A program made the position numbers and the translations under genes. Source: Pseudomonas chlororaphis subsp. aurantiaca (GTDB taxonomy: Bacteria > Pseudomonadota > Gammaproteobacteria > Pseudomonadales > Pseudomonadaceae). Taken from it: 64,000 nucleotides of DNA. The stretch is taken from positions 3,224,001 through 3,288,000 of the forward strand of contig NZ_CP059162.1 in NCBI RefSeq assembly GCF_013466605.1, written 5' to 3'. Below, piece after piece: positions 45,573-54,843 of the stretch. The notes under the pieces are model-generated. The model was not told the origin of the DNA. It saw only the letters and a program-made list of their open reading frames with translations, and did no database searches. Each line of letters opens with the position of its first letter. Position 1 is the stretch's first letter.

Positions 45573-46649
45573 ATGGCAGATATCTTCGAAAACCCGATGG
45601 GCCTGATGGGCTTTGAATTCATCGAGTTCGCATCGCCTACCCCCAACACCCTCGAGCCGATCTTCGAGATCATGGGTTTCACCAAGGTCGCGACCCATAG
45701 GTCCAAAGACGTGCACCTGTATCGCCAGGGTGCGATCAACCTGATCCTCAACAACGAGCCCCACAGCGTCGCCTCGTACTTCGCCGCCGAGCACGGTCCG
45801 TCCGTGTGTGGCATGGCGTTCCGCGTCAAGGATTCGCAAAAGGCCTACAAGCGTGCCCTGGAACTGGGTGCCCAGCCGATCCACATCGAAACCGGCCCGA
45901 TGGAACTGAATCTGCCGGCAATCAAAGGCATCGGCGGCGCGCCGCTGTACCTGATCGACCGCTTCGGCGAAGGCAGCTCGATCTATGACATCGACTTCGT
46001 CTATCTCGAAGGCGTCGACCGTCATCCGCAAGGCGCTGGCCTGAAGATCATCGACCACCTGACCCACAACGTGTATCGCGGGCGCATGGCCTACTGGGCC
46101 GGCTTCTACGAGAAGCTGTTCAACTTCCGCGAGATCCGTTACTTCGACATCAAGGGCGAATACACCGGCCTGACCTCCAAGGCCATGACCGCGCCCGATG
46201 GCATGATCCGCATCCCGCTGAACGAAGAGTCGTCCAAGGGCGCCGGGCAGATCGAAGAGTTCCTGATGCAGTTCAACGGCGAGGGCATCCAGCACGTGGC
46301 CTTCCTCACCGACGACCTGGTCAAGACCTGGGACCAGTTGAAGAAGATCGGCATGCGCTTCATGACCGCGCCGCCGGATACCTACTACGAAATGCTCGAG
46401 GGCCGCCTGCCGAACCACGGCGAGCCGGTGAAGGAGCTGCAGTCGCGGGGCATTCTGCTGGACGGTTCCTCGGAAGAGGGCGACAAGCGCCTGCTGCTGC
46501 AGATCTTCTCGGAAACCCTGATGGGCCCGGTGTTCTTCGAATTCATCCAGCGTAAAGGCGACGATGGTTTCGGCGAAGGCAACTTCAAGGCACTGTTCGA
46601 ATCGATCGAACGCGACCAGGTCCGTCGTGGTGTGCTGTCCACCGACTAA
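45573..46649 (+). CDS. hpd: 4-hydroxyphenylpyruvate dioxygenase
   Basis: The 358-residue non-heme iron enzyme turns 4-hydroxyphenylpyruvate into homogentisate in tyrosine breakdown. Iron ligands His162 (DHLTHNV), His241 (IQHVAF) and Glu323 (FFEFIQR) match the Pseudomonas enzyme when the initiator Met is not counted (161, 240, 322). The length is standard. The 250 bases upstream hold no gene and should contain its promoter; a terminator follows. Confidence 0.97.
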   Translation: MADIFENPMGLMGFEFIEFASPTPNTLEPIFEIMGFTKVATHRSKDVHLYRQGAINLILNNEPHSVASYFAAEHGPSVCGMAFRVKDSQKAYKRALELGAQPIHIETGPMELNLPAIKGIGGAPLYLIDRFGEGSSIYDIDFVYLEGVDRHPQGAGLKIIDHLTHNVYRGRMAYWAGFYEKLFNFREIRYFDIKGEYTGLTSKAMTAPDGMIRIPLNEESSKGAGQIEEFLMQFNGEGIQHVAFLTDDLVKTWDQLKKIGMRFMTAPPDTYYEMLEGRLPNHGEPVKELQSRGILLDGSSEEGDKRLLLQIFSETLMGPVFFEFIQRKGDDGFGEGNFKALFESIERDQVRRGVLSTD

Positions 46650-46670
46650 GCCGCAGCCTGCCTGACGATG

Positions 46671-46706
46671 AAGCCCGGTCGGGGAATTCTCGACCGGGCT
46701 TTGTTT
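46671..46706 (+). terminator. Terminator of hpd
   Basis: AAGCCCGGTCG and CGACCGGGCTT arms with a T-rich tail. Confidence 0.9.
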
Positions 46707-46793
46707 TGCCTGTCGGTTGGCAATTGTGAATGTGTTAATGTTCGGCCTTCGTGACGCCGAGCGTCGCCATCCAGCCCTGTGAACGACCCGCAC

Positions 46794-47216
46794 ATGACCA
46801 ACCCAAGACCTTCCCTGACATTGACCCTGCTTCAGGCCCGCGAAGCGGCCATGGCATTCTTTCGCCCGTCCCTCAACCAGCACGACCTGACTGAGCAGCA
46901 GTGGCGGGTGATCCGCATCCTGCGCCAGAACGGAGAGCTGGAAAGCCATCAGTTGGCGAAAATGGCCTGCATCCTGCCGCCGAGCATGACCGGCGTGCTG
47001 ACCCGCCTGGAACGCGACGAATATGTCAGCCGGCGCAAGTCCCCCGAGGACCAGCGCCGCCTGTTCATCACCTTGACGGAAAAGGGCGAGGCCTGTTTCG
47101 AGTCCATGAGCGGCGACATGGAAATCAACTACCAACGCATCCAGCAGCAGTTCGGCGAAGAGAAGATGCAGGCCCTGCTGGCCCTGCTCAACGAGCTGAA
47201 GCAGATCAAACCCTGA
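46794..47216 (+). CDS. hpaR: MarR-family regulator, HpaR type
   Basis: The 140-residue winged-helix repressor matches HpaR, the regulator of homoprotocatechuate degradation: SLTLTLLQAREAAMAFFRPSLNQHDLTEQQWRVIRIL, recognition helix PPSMTGVLTRLERD, wing RRKSPEDQRRLFITLT. It probably controls the hpa cluster 10 kb away (57.5-64 kb). An upstream GTG at 46779 is an alternative start; neither has a clear ribosome site. Confidence 0.8.
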   Translation: MTNPRPSLTLTLLQAREAAMAFFRPSLNQHDLTEQQWRVIRILRQNGELESHQLAKMACILPPSMTGVLTRLERDEYVSRRKSPEDQRRLFITLTEKGEACFESMSGDMEINYQRIQQQFGEEKMQALLALLNELKQIKP

Positions 47217-47231
47217 GCCCCACGCGGACCC

Positions 47232-47348
47232 GTAGCCGCTGCCGCAGGCTGCGAACGAGGCCACAGGACTCGCCATCAGCCTTGATGCGGTCTGTCAGGG
47301 AGGTCGCGTCTCCTGTCGCGGCCGATCGCAGCCTGCGGCAGCGGCTAC
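47232..47348. repeat. REP doublet (GTAGCCGCTGCCGCAGGCTGCGA class)
   Basis: Two inverted REP cores (GTAGCCGCTGCCGCAGGC and GCCTGCGGCAGCGGCTAC) lie about 75 bases apart between the convergent hpaR and rarD genes. Confidence 0.9.
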
Positions 47349-47352
47349 AGTT

Positions 47353-48234
47353 TCAGCTTCTGCGCTGGCGCAGCAGATGCTTGAACCCCTCGTACACCAG
47401 CACCAGCACCGCCAGCCAGATCGGCAGGTAGGTCAGCCATTCCCCGGCCTGGATGCTTTCTCCCAGCAGCAGGGCCACGGCCAGCAGCAACACCGGTTCG
47501 ACATAGCTCAACAAGCCGAACAGACTGAAGGGCAGCAGGCGGCTGGCGATGATATAGGCCACCAGCGCCGAGGCGCTGATCAACCCCAGCAACGGAATCA
47601 GCAGGTACAGCCAGGGGTGTTGATCGACCACGGCAAACCCCTGCTCGCCGCCTTGCACGAACCAGAGCGCGATCGGCAGCAGCAGGGCCATGTCGAGCCA
47701 CAGGCCGCCCAGGTTGTCGGCGGCCAGGCGTTTGCGCAGCACGAAATAGACGGGATATCCGATGGCCACCAACAAGGTCGCCCAGGAAAAACTGCCCACC
47801 TGATACAGCTCGTTGAGCACCCCCAGGGTCGCCAGGCCGGCGGCAATCTTTTGCAGCCGCGACAGCTGTTCGCCGTAGACGATGCGCCCGGTCAGGACCA
47901 TGGTCAGCGGCAGCAGAAAATACCCCAGCGACACATCCAGGCTGTAGCCATTCAACGGCGCCCACATGAACAGCCACAGCTGCACCCCGAGCAGCGCCGC
48001 GGACAGCGGCAGCGCCAGCAGCAGAAGCGGTTGGCCCAGCAGTCTCTTGAGGATGGCCCCGACATGCCGCCATTCGCCGCTCAGCAGCATGAACACGGTC
48101 ATGCACGGCGCGGTGAGCAGCATGCGCCAGCCGAAAATCTCCACCCCGGTCAGGGGCGCCAGCAAGGAGGTGTAGAAATACATGACGGCAAACAGCACCG
48201 ACGCCAAGACCGATAGAGCAATACCTTTAGACAA
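47353..48234 (-). CDS. rarD: EamA-family transporter RarD
   Basis: The 293-residue protein has ten helices and the RarD signature opening (MSKGIALSVLASVLFAVMYFY, GWRMLLTAP) and SLGYFLLPLTMVLTGRIVYGE in the middle. RarD proteins were linked to chloramphenicol sensitivity, but the natural substrate is unknown. The gene begins close to an AT-rich leader with no partner gene. Confidence 0.85.
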   Translation of the reverse strand: MSKGIALSVLASVLFAVMYFYTSLLAPLTGVEIFGWRMLLTAPCMTVFMLLSGEWRHVGAILKRLLGQPLLLLALPLSAALLGVQLWLFMWAPLNGYSLDVSLGYFLLPLTMVLTGRIVYGEQLSRLQKIAAGLATLGVLNELYQVGSFSWATLLVAIGYPVYFVLRKRLAADNLGGLWLDMALLLPIALWFVQGGEQGFAVVDQHPWLYLLIPLLGLISASALVAYIIASRLLPFSLFGLLSYVEPVLLLAVALLLGESIQAGEWLTYLPIWLAVLVLVYEGFKHLLRQRRS

Positions 48235-48419
48235 GCTGTCCTCGTGTGACCTGAACCAGGCAAATGGGATGGAGGGAAAAGCTGCGGGGAATATAGAGGG
48301 TTTGGCGCGAGACGTTTACTCGGATCTAGCGCCGGTTACGGGAAAATATCCCGTTTGCCGCCACTGACCGGCAGCGCGACAGTGGGCGGCCCATGGAAGG
48401 GGTCGCCCCTGTGGAGGGA

Positions 48420-49427
48420 TCAGCGTGGCGTACGTCCGGAGACGAAGTGGCTGACGTCGTTGAAGCCCGGGGTCGAGGCATGCCCCGGGGTGACCAGCGA
48501 ATCGATGAAGGCTTCATCCTCGGCGCTGATCTTCACGTCCAGCGCCTGGGTGTAGGCGTCCCACTGTGCCTCGGTGCGCGGGCCGACGATCGCCGAGCTG
48601 ACCGCGGCATTGTTCAGTACCCAGGCGATGGCGAATTCGACCATGCCGACCCCGCGGCCCTGGGTGTACTGCTGGATCTGCTGGGCGATGCGCAGCGACT
48701 CGACGCGCCATTCGGTTTCCAGGATGCGTTTGTCCTGGCGCCCGGCGCGGCTGTTGCTGTCGGGGGCGACATCCGGCGCGTACTTGCCGCTGAGCACGCC
48801 ACGGGCCAGCGGGCTGTAGGGCACCACGCCGAGCCCGTAGGCCTGGGCCGCGGTGATCTGTTCGGTCTCGGCCTGGCGGTTGACGATGTTGTACAGCGGC
48901 TGGCTGATCACCGGCCGGTCGACGCCGAGCCGGTCGGCGACGCGGATCACCTCGGCGATGCGCCAGCCGCGGTAGTTGGACAGGCCCCAGTAGCGGATCT
49001 TGCCATGGCGCAGCAGGTCGCCGATGGCCGACACCGTCACTTCCAGCGGTGTGTTGTGGTCTTCGCGGTGCAGGTAGTAGATGTCGATGTAGTCGGTGCC
49101 CAGGCGGGTCAGGCTGGCGTCGATGCCATTGAACATGTGCTTGCGGCTCAGGCCGCTGCGGTTGGGCACGCCATCGGCGGGGCCGAAGCCGACCTTGGTC
49201 GCCAGCACCCATTGGTCACGCTGGCTGGCGATGGCTTCGCCGACGATCTCTTCGGAACGGCCGCCGGTGTAGACGTCCGCGGTGTCGATGAAATTGATGC
49301 CCTGGTCCCAGGCCTTGTCGATGATGCGCAGGGAGTCCTCGGTGCTGGTCTGTTCGCCGAACATCATGGTGCCGAGGGTCAGGGGGGACACGTGCAGCCC
49401 GGAATGGCCGAGGATGCGGTAGCTCAT
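48420..49427 (-). CDS. Aldo/keto reductase
   Basis: The 335-residue NADPH enzyme has the aldo/keto reductase barrel with catalytic tetrad: Asp in FIDTADVYTGG, Tyr four residues on, Lys in VLATKVGFG, and His in YYLHREDHNT. The cofactor loop is YSPLARGVLSGKY and, later, IVGPRTEAQWD. It resembles the YajO/Tas-like branch. The divergent-side LysR gene at 49531 lies upstream on the same strand and may regulate it. Confidence 0.9.
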   Translation of the reverse strand: MSYRILGHSGLHVSPLTLGTMMFGEQTSTEDSLRIIDKAWDQGINFIDTADVYTGGRSEEIVGEAIASQRDQWVLATKVGFGPADGVPNRSGLSRKHMFNGIDASLTRLGTDYIDIYYLHREDHNTPLEVTVSAIGDLLRHGKIRYWGLSNYRGWRIAEVIRVADRLGVDRPVISQPLYNIVNRQAETEQITAAQAYGLGVVPYSPLARGVLSGKYAPDVAPDSNSRAGRQDKRILETEWRVESLRIAQQIQQYTQGRGVGMVEFAIAWVLNNAAVSSAIVGPRTEAQWDAYTQALDVKISAEDEAFIDSLVTPGHASTPGFNDVSHFVSGRTPR

Positions 49428-49530
49428 GTACGAAATCCTTGTGCGTGAGGTAAGGCCGGCGCGCCAGCGGCCAGCGACCGGTCATGGGACGCCCATCAAA
49501 TACCAGAACGGGCGCAGGGGGCAATCTGAA

Positions 49531-50430
49531 TTATCCGGCCAGCAGTTGGCAGCGGGCCTGTAAAAAGCGTTGCAGCGCCTTTACCCGTTCCGAGACCTGC
49601 AAACGGTGCGGGCACAGCAGGTTGAGCGGCACGCTTTCGCCCTGCCAGTCGCCGAGCAGGGGCATCAGGCGCCCGGCGCGGATGTCGCTGGCCACGTCGA
49701 GCCAGGCCTTGTAGGCGATGCCATGGCCGGCCAGGGCCCAGCGCCGCGCCACTTCGCCGTCGTCGCTGAGGTAGTCGCCGCGCACCTGGACTTCCTGCAC
49801 CTCGCCGTCGCGGCTGAAATGCCAGCTGTTGTAGGGACGGCCGTTGCGCAGATAGATCAGGGCGCTGTGCTCGCTCAGCTCGGCGGGAGTCTGCGGGGTG
49901 CCGTGGCGCGCCAGGTAGTCGGGGCTGGCGCAGGCCAGCCGGTGATGCCGGGGCAGGATCGGCAGGGCCACCAGGCTGGAGTCGCCGGGCACGCCGAAGC
50001 GCAGGGCGACGTCGACGGTCTCGCGGAACAGGTCGCTGTGGCGGTCGTTGAGCAACAATTGCAGGCGGATATGCGGGTGCTCGCGCTTGAAATCGTCCAG
50101 CCAGGGCAGCAACAGGTTGCGCCCGAAGTCCGATGGCGCCGCCAGTTGCAGCACACCGCTGAGGCCCTGGCTCTGCTGCTTCAGGGCCTGTTCGCCCTCC
50201 GCCAGGGCCGCCAGTGCCACGCGCACACTGTCCAGGTAGCGCCGGCCTTCTTCGGTGAGGCGCATGCTGCGGGTCGAGCGCGCCAGCAGGCGCATGCCCA
50301 GGCGGGTTTCCAGGCGCTTGAGGGCGATGCTGGCGGCGGCGGGGGTCAACTCCAGGCTGCGGGCGGCGGCGGAAATGCTGCCGGAGTCGGCAGTGCGGAC
50401 GAAGACTTCAAGGTCGAGAATCGAGCTCAT
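49531..50430 (-). CDS. LysR-family transcriptional regulator
   Basis: The 299-residue protein has the LysR helix-turn-helix (LDLEVFVRTADSGSISAAARSLELTPAAASIALKRLE) and a CrgA-like effector domain (LSGVLQLAAPSDFGRNLLLP). It is followed by the aldo/keto reductase 104 bases downstream on the same strand, and a VOC gene starts divergently. Effector unknown. Confidence 0.9.
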   Translation of the reverse strand: MSSILDLEVFVRTADSGSISAAARSLELTPAAASIALKRLETRLGMRLLARSTRSMRLTEEGRRYLDSVRVALAALAEGEQALKQQSQGLSGVLQLAAPSDFGRNLLLPWLDDFKREHPHIRLQLLLNDRHSDLFRETVDVALRFGVPGDSSLVALPILPRHHRLACASPDYLARHGTPQTPAELSEHSALIYLRNGRPYNSWHFSRDGEVQEVQVRGDYLSDDGEVARRWALAGHGIAYKAWLDVASDIRAGRLMPLLGDWQGESVPLNLLCPHRLQVSERVKALQRFLQARCQLLAG

Positions 50431-50528
50431 TGCTAAAAATCCTTTAAAGATCCTTGCGTTTTACCGGGATTTTTCCTCGGTTATCAAGCTGTGAATATGC
50501 AGTCACTTCCATCGCACAAGGTGAACTC

Positions 50529-50594
50529 ATGAAACCGCTCAGTACGTTCTTGCCGGATCGCACCGCTGTCATCGACGGCGGAGGTGCGTCATGA
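50529..50594 (+). CDS. 21-codon upstream ORF coupled to the VOC gene
   Basis: AAGGTGAACTC precedes an ATG that opens 21 codons (MKPLSTFLPDRTAVIDGGGAS) whose stop overlaps the next start codon (ATGA). The overlap suggests translational coupling or a leader peptide. The VOC ribosome site GGAGGTG lies within it. It may equally be incidental. Confidence 0.35.
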   Translation: MKPLSTFLPDRTAVIDGGGAS

Positions 50595-51001
50595 CCTGGC
50601 ATTTCGATCATCTGGCGTTCAACACCGCCGAAGGCGACGCCTTGCAGCAGGCCTTCCAGGCCTTGCTCGGGCTGCAGGCCGGACGGCGCCCGCCGTTTCC
50701 CTTTCCCGGGCGCTGGCTGTACCAGGACAGGCAGGCGCTGGTGCATGTGATCGAGCAGCCGACCTTCGCCGAGACAGCGCTCAGCCATATCGCCTTCAGG
50801 ACCGAGGAGGATGCCGCAGTGGTGTTGCAGCGGGTCCAGGCCAGCGGCCTGGCGCATCAGGTGGCGCAGGTACCGCAGGACGGCACCTGGCAGATCTTCG
50901 TGCAGATATCGGGTGGCCTGGTGCTGGAGCTGGATGCGCCGGCGGGCGCCGATCTGCATCCGGGGTATCGCTATGAGGCGGATGGCGGCGCGCCGGCTTG
51001 A
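50591..51001 (+). CDS. VOC-superfamily (glyoxalase/bleomycin-resistance fold) protein
   Basis: The 136-residue protein has two beta-alpha-beta VOC modules: MTWHFDHLAFNTAEGDALQQ with a metal-type His, LVHVIEQPTF, then LSHIAFRTEEDAA with a second His, and LVLELDAP with a terminal Glu. It may bind a metal and act on a small substrate. Members include lyases, dioxygenases and antibiotic-binding proteins; none is specified here. GGAGGTGCGTC precedes the start. Confidence 0.75.
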   Translation: MTWHFDHLAFNTAEGDALQQAFQALLGLQAGRRPPFPFPGRWLYQDRQALVHVIEQPTFAETALSHIAFRTEEDAAVVLQRVQASGLAHQVAQVPQDGTWQIFVQISGGLVLELDAPAGADLHPGYRYEADGGAPA

Positions 51002-51096
51002 AATATGGCCGCGCCGGTTTGAAACATGGGCGTGACTGGGGAGAAGCCATTTGGCTGACAGACCGCGCCATGGCTGATGGCGAGTCCTGCGGCCTC

Positions 51097-51122
51097 GATC
51101 ACAGCCTGCGGCAGCGGCTACT
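51097..51122. repeat. Single REP core
   Basis: CAGCCTGCGGCAGCGGCTAC without a nearby inverted partner, between the VOC gene and the convergent acyl-CoA synthetase. Confidence 0.7.
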
Positions 51123-51172
51123 GGTGAACGCCTTGCAGCGTGGCGACCCCGATTGCCGGGGCCGCCGGCGAC

Positions 51173-53074
51173 TCAGGCCGAATGCAACTGGTAGCGCACC
51201 GCGTAACCGCTCAGGCGCTGGTCCAGGGCCGCGCGGCGGGTCGCGTCCAGGCCAGGCACATGGACATCCACCCGTTGTCCGTGGCGCTCGTCGCTGACGG
51301 CTTCGACGCGGATGCCATCGGCAACCTGGCGCACCTCGTCCTCGAACACCCGGCGAATGGCGTCCAGGCGCAGGGCCGGCTTGAAGGTCTTGCCCACGGC
51401 CGTCAGGGGGATCTGCTCGAGCAGCCAGACGTCCTTGGGCAGCGCGGCCCGTTCATGGATATGCCGCGCAGCGTGCTCCAGCAGTTCGGCCGGATCGGCG
51501 CTGGCGCCGGCCTTGAGCTGGACGTACACCACCGGCAGCTCGCCGGCCTTGATGTCCGGCTTGCCCACCGCCGCGGCCATGGCCACGGCCGGGTGGCGGT
51601 GCAGGGCTTCTTCGATCATCTGCGGGTCGATGTTGTGGCCGCCGCGGATGATCAGGTCCTTGCTGCGCCCGGTGAGCCAGATGTAGCCGTCCCGGTCGAT
51701 GCGCCCCAGGTCGCCGGTGTTGAACCAGCCGCCGTCGAGCCACAGGCCCTGGTTCTTGTCGGCCTGCAGATAACCCTTGAACACCGTCGGCCCGCGCAGG
51801 CAGACATTGCCGGGCTCGTCGGTGGCGGCGTCGCGCAGGTAATGGCCGTCGCTGTCGAGCACGGCGATCTTGACCTCGCAATACGGCAGGCGCAGACCGA
51901 TGGAGCCGGGGCGGCGTTCGCCGTCCTGGGGGTTGCAGCTGGTGGCGCAGGTCCCTTCGGTGAGGCCATAGCCCTCGATGATTTTCAGCCCCGAGCGCGC
52001 TTCGAACTGGCGGATCAGTTCCACCGGCATGGGCGCGGCGCCACACACGGCAAAGCGCAGGCTGGAAACGTCGATGCCGTCGTTGGGCACCTGCAGCAAG
52101 GCGGCATAGATAGTCGGCACGCCGCTGAAACAGCTGACCCGATAACGCTCCACCAGGTGCCAGAAATCCTTGATCAGCGTCGGGTTGCGATAGCCCTGGG
52201 GGCCGGCCAGCAGCACCCGGGCGCCCCGGTGGAAGGCGGACAGGCCGGTGACCATCACCCCGTTGACATGGAACAGCGGCAGTCCGCAGAGCAGCACATC
52301 GTCGCTGTCGTAGTCGCCGTGCAGGCCGATGATCTCGGCCATCGCCACTTCATTGAGGTGGCTGTGGGGCGCCAGTTTCGGCGTGCCGGTGGTCCCGCCG
52401 GTGTGGAAGTACGAGGCGATGTCGTCCGGCTGGATCACCCGGCCGCTTTCCAGATGGTCGGCGGGGCAGGCGGCGAGCAGGGTGTCGAAGTCCAGCACGC
52501 CCTCGGGCATCGCCGGGCGCTGGCTCTTGATCGCCCTGCGTTGCGGCTCGGGCAGCAGATTGGCCAGGTCGATGGTGACGATGGCCTCCAGCTCCGGCAG
52601 GCGCTCGCGCAGGTTGGCGACCTTCTGCCAGAGGTCGGTGCCGGGGAAGGGCGCCAGGGTCACCAGCACCGTGGTGCGCGAGGCGCGGACCAGTTCGGCG
52701 ATGTGTTCCGGCTCCAGCAGCGGGTTGATGGCGTTGACGATTCCGGCGGCCTCGCCGCCCCAGATCACGTAATGGGTCTGTGGCAGGTTGGGTAGCAGGA
52801 AGGACACCGCCTTGCCCGGGCGGATGCCCAGCCGGTGCAGGGCGTTGGCGGTGCGGGTGACCTGGGCGAACAATTCGGCGTAGCTGATGTTCCAGGGCTG
52901 GTCCTGGATGCTGCCCTGGGGCAGGAAGGTCAGGGCGGTGCGCTCGCCGAAACGGCTGGCCGAGCGTTGCAACAGTTCATAGGTGCTGGCGGGAAGATTG
53001 CGCTGGGCCAGGGGCTGCTGTTGTTCGAGGGCTTGGATGTCGCTCAGGCGGGCGAGGGAGATGGGCGCGGTCAT
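51173..53074 (-). CDS. Acyl-CoA synthetase (AMP-forming)
   Basis: The 633-residue enzyme activates a carboxylic acid via acyl-AMP. ANL-family motifs: the P-loop-like YFHTGGTTGTPKLAPHSH, FHVNGVMVTGL, IIEGYGLTEGTCATS (A5), GWFNTGDLGRIDRDGYIWLTGRSKDLI (A7-A8) and the late catalytic Lys in PLTAVGKTFKPALR (A10). A C-terminal extension of about 60 residues follows A10. The substrate may be a fatty or aryl acid. No dehydrogenase or thiolase lies next to it. Confidence 0.88.
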   Translation of the reverse strand: MTAPISLARLSDIQALEQQQPLAQRNLPASTYELLQRSASRFGERTALTFLPQGSIQDQPWNISYAELFAQVTRTANALHRLGIRPGKAVSFLLPNLPQTHYVIWGGEAAGIVNAINPLLEPEHIAELVRASRTTVLVTLAPFPGTDLWQKVANLRERLPELEAIVTIDLANLLPEPQRRAIKSQRPAMPEGVLDFDTLLAACPADHLESGRVIQPDDIASYFHTGGTTGTPKLAPHSHLNEVAMAEIIGLHGDYDSDDVLLCGLPLFHVNGVMVTGLSAFHRGARVLLAGPQGYRNPTLIKDFWHLVERYRVSCFSGVPTIYAALLQVPNDGIDVSSLRFAVCGAAPMPVELIRQFEARSGLKIIEGYGLTEGTCATSCNPQDGERRPGSIGLRLPYCEVKIAVLDSDGHYLRDAATDEPGNVCLRGPTVFKGYLQADKNQGLWLDGGWFNTGDLGRIDRDGYIWLTGRSKDLIIRGGHNIDPQMIEEALHRHPAVAMAAAVGKPDIKAGELPVVYVQLKAGASADPAELLEHAARHIHERAALPKDVWLLEQIPLTAVGKTFKPALRLDAIRRVFEDEVRQVADGIRVEAVSDERHGQRVDVHVPGLDATRRAALDQRLSGYAVRYQLHSA

Positions 53075-53288
53075 GATCGTGTGGGTCTTCCTTCGGTAAG
53101 GTCTGCGAGGGAGTCATCAATCGATCCAGCCAATGGAAAATTGCCGCGGCCGGACGTCTGTCCGATATACCACGGGTGTGCTCGGGTGGGCTGTTGCTTT
53201 TTGTAGCGAGGCGGTGACAAACCGCGGTTTGTCCCGGGAAGCCGGGCCCGCCAGAGGGCAGGCCCGGTGGCAGGCTCGGAGGCGTGAT

Positions 53289-54599
53289 TCAGCGTTTCAG
53301 CGCGCGGGTCATGCGCAGGGCCAGCAGGCTGCCGGCGACGATGACACCGGCCAGCAGGTACAGCGCGGCATCGGTGGAGCCGGTGCTGTCTTTGACCCAG
53401 CCGACGATGTAGGGGCTGAGGAAACCGGCCATCTGGCCCATGGAGTTGATCAGCGCCAGGCCACCCGCGGCGGCGCCGGCGCTCAGCAGCGCGGTCGGCA
53501 CCGGCCAGAACATCGGCAGGCCGGTGAGGGCGCCCATGGTGGCGAGGGTCAGGCCGAGGATGGCGATGGTCGGGTTGGCGGCGAAGTTGACCGCGATCAG
53601 CAAGCCGATGGCGCCCATCAGCATAGGTACCACCAGGTGCCAGCGGCGTTCCTGGCGCAGGTCGGCCGAGCGACCGACCATCAGCATGAACAGCGCTGCC
53701 AGCAGATACGGAATGGCGCTGAGCCAGCCGATCACCAGGTTGTCGCTGAAACCGAGGTTCTTGATGATCGACGGCAGCCAGAAGTTGATGGCGTACACGC
53801 CGCTCTGGATGCAGAAGTAGATCAGGCCGAAGGCCCAGATGGCCGGGTTCTTGAACACCGCCGCCAGGGAGTCGCCGGTGGTCCGCGGCTTGCGCGCGGC
53901 GTCTTCGGCCTGGTCGGCTTCCAGCAGCGCGCGTTCCTGCGGGCTCAGCCACTTGGCGTGGGCGAAATTGTCATTGAGCAGGAAGTACGCCAGGGCGCCG
54001 AGGATCACGGTAGGGATGCCCTGCAGCAGGAACATCCACTGCCAGCCGGCCATGCCGCCCTGGCCCGCGGCGAAGTGGTTGAGGATCCAGCCGGAGAACG
54101 GGCTGCCGAGCAGGCCGGACACCGGGATCGCCGACATGAACAGGGCCATGATGCGGCCGCGGCGGAAGCTCGGGAACCACTGCGAGAGGTACAGCACCAC
54201 GCCGGGGAAGAAGCCGGCCTCGGCGGCGCCGGTGAACAGGCGCAGGGTGTAGAACTGGGTCGGGGTGGTGACGAACAGCAGGCAGGTCGACAGTGTGCCC
54301 CAGGTGATCATCATCAGCGCGATCCAGCGCCGCGGGCCGAACTTGTTCAGCGCCAGGTTGCTCGGCACGCCGCACAGCACGTAGCCGATGAAGAAGATCC
54401 CGGCACCGAGGCCGTAGACGGTTTCGCTGAATTTCAGGGCATCGAGCATCTGCAGCTTGGCAAAGCCGACGTTCACCCGGTCGAGGTAGTTGAACAGGTA
54501 GCAGATGAAGATGAAGGGGATCAGGCGCAGGGTGATGCGCTTGTAGACGGCATTTTTATCGTCATCGGTGGCCAGGGTGGCAGCGGCGCTCTGTGACAT
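53289..54599 (-). CDS. MFS transporter, ACS (anion:cation symporter) type
   Basis: The 436-residue protein has 12 helices. Typical ACS-family blocks are YLFNYLDRVNVGFAKLQM, GAGIFFIGYVLCGVPSNL and [20 protein letters not shown]. Such permeases carry sugar acids and other organic anions. It is divergent from cdaR and the glycerate kinase, which suggests glucarate, galactarate or glycerate uptake, though a sugar-acid specificity is inferred from context only. Confidence 0.85.
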   Translation of the reverse strand: MSQSAAATLATDDDKNAVYKRITLRLIPFIFICYLFNYLDRVNVGFAKLQMLDALKFSETVYGLGAGIFFIGYVLCGVPSNLALNKFGPRRWIALMMITWGTLSTCLLFVTTPTQFYTLRLFTGAAEAGFFPGVVLYLSQWFPSFRRGRIMALFMSAIPVSGLLGSPFSGWILNHFAAGQGGMAGWQWMFLLQGIPTVILGALAYFLLNDNFAHAKWLSPQERALLEADQAEDAARKPRTTGDSLAAVFKNPAIWAFGLIYFCIQSGVYAINFWLPSIIKNLGFSDNLVIGWLSAIPYLLAALFMLMVGRSADLRQERRWHLVVPMLMGAIGLLIAVNFAANPTIAILGLTLATMGALTGLPMFWPVPTALLSAGAAAGGLALINSMGQMAGFLSPYIVGWVKDSTGSTDAALYLLAGVIVAGSLLALRMTRALKR

Positions 54600-54843
54600 G
54601 GCGTGTCTCTCTTTATTATGATTTTTTGCGATGCGAGGTTAACGTTGATCGCCCCGAGAGTCTCGGTCACCCCATGGGCTGCTGTCTTTGTGCCGGCGCA
54701 CAGGGTTTGCCGGCATCCCCTGTGCCGGTGAACAAGCCTGCGCCATCGCACCCGAGCCTGTTTTTAACGCAGCATGGCCCGCGTAGCGCCGAAGGCGCCC
54801 AGCGTGCAGCCACTTTTCGTAGAGAGCCTAGGATCACGCCGCT

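Noticed and set aside
45360..47276. 638-codon minus-strand frame antisense to hpd and hpaR
   Set aside because: Antisense shadow; both plus-strand genes have intact catalytic or DNA-binding motifs.
51140..52795. 551-codon plus-strand frame antisense to the acyl-CoA synthetase
   Set aside because: Antisense shadow without a recognisable domain.
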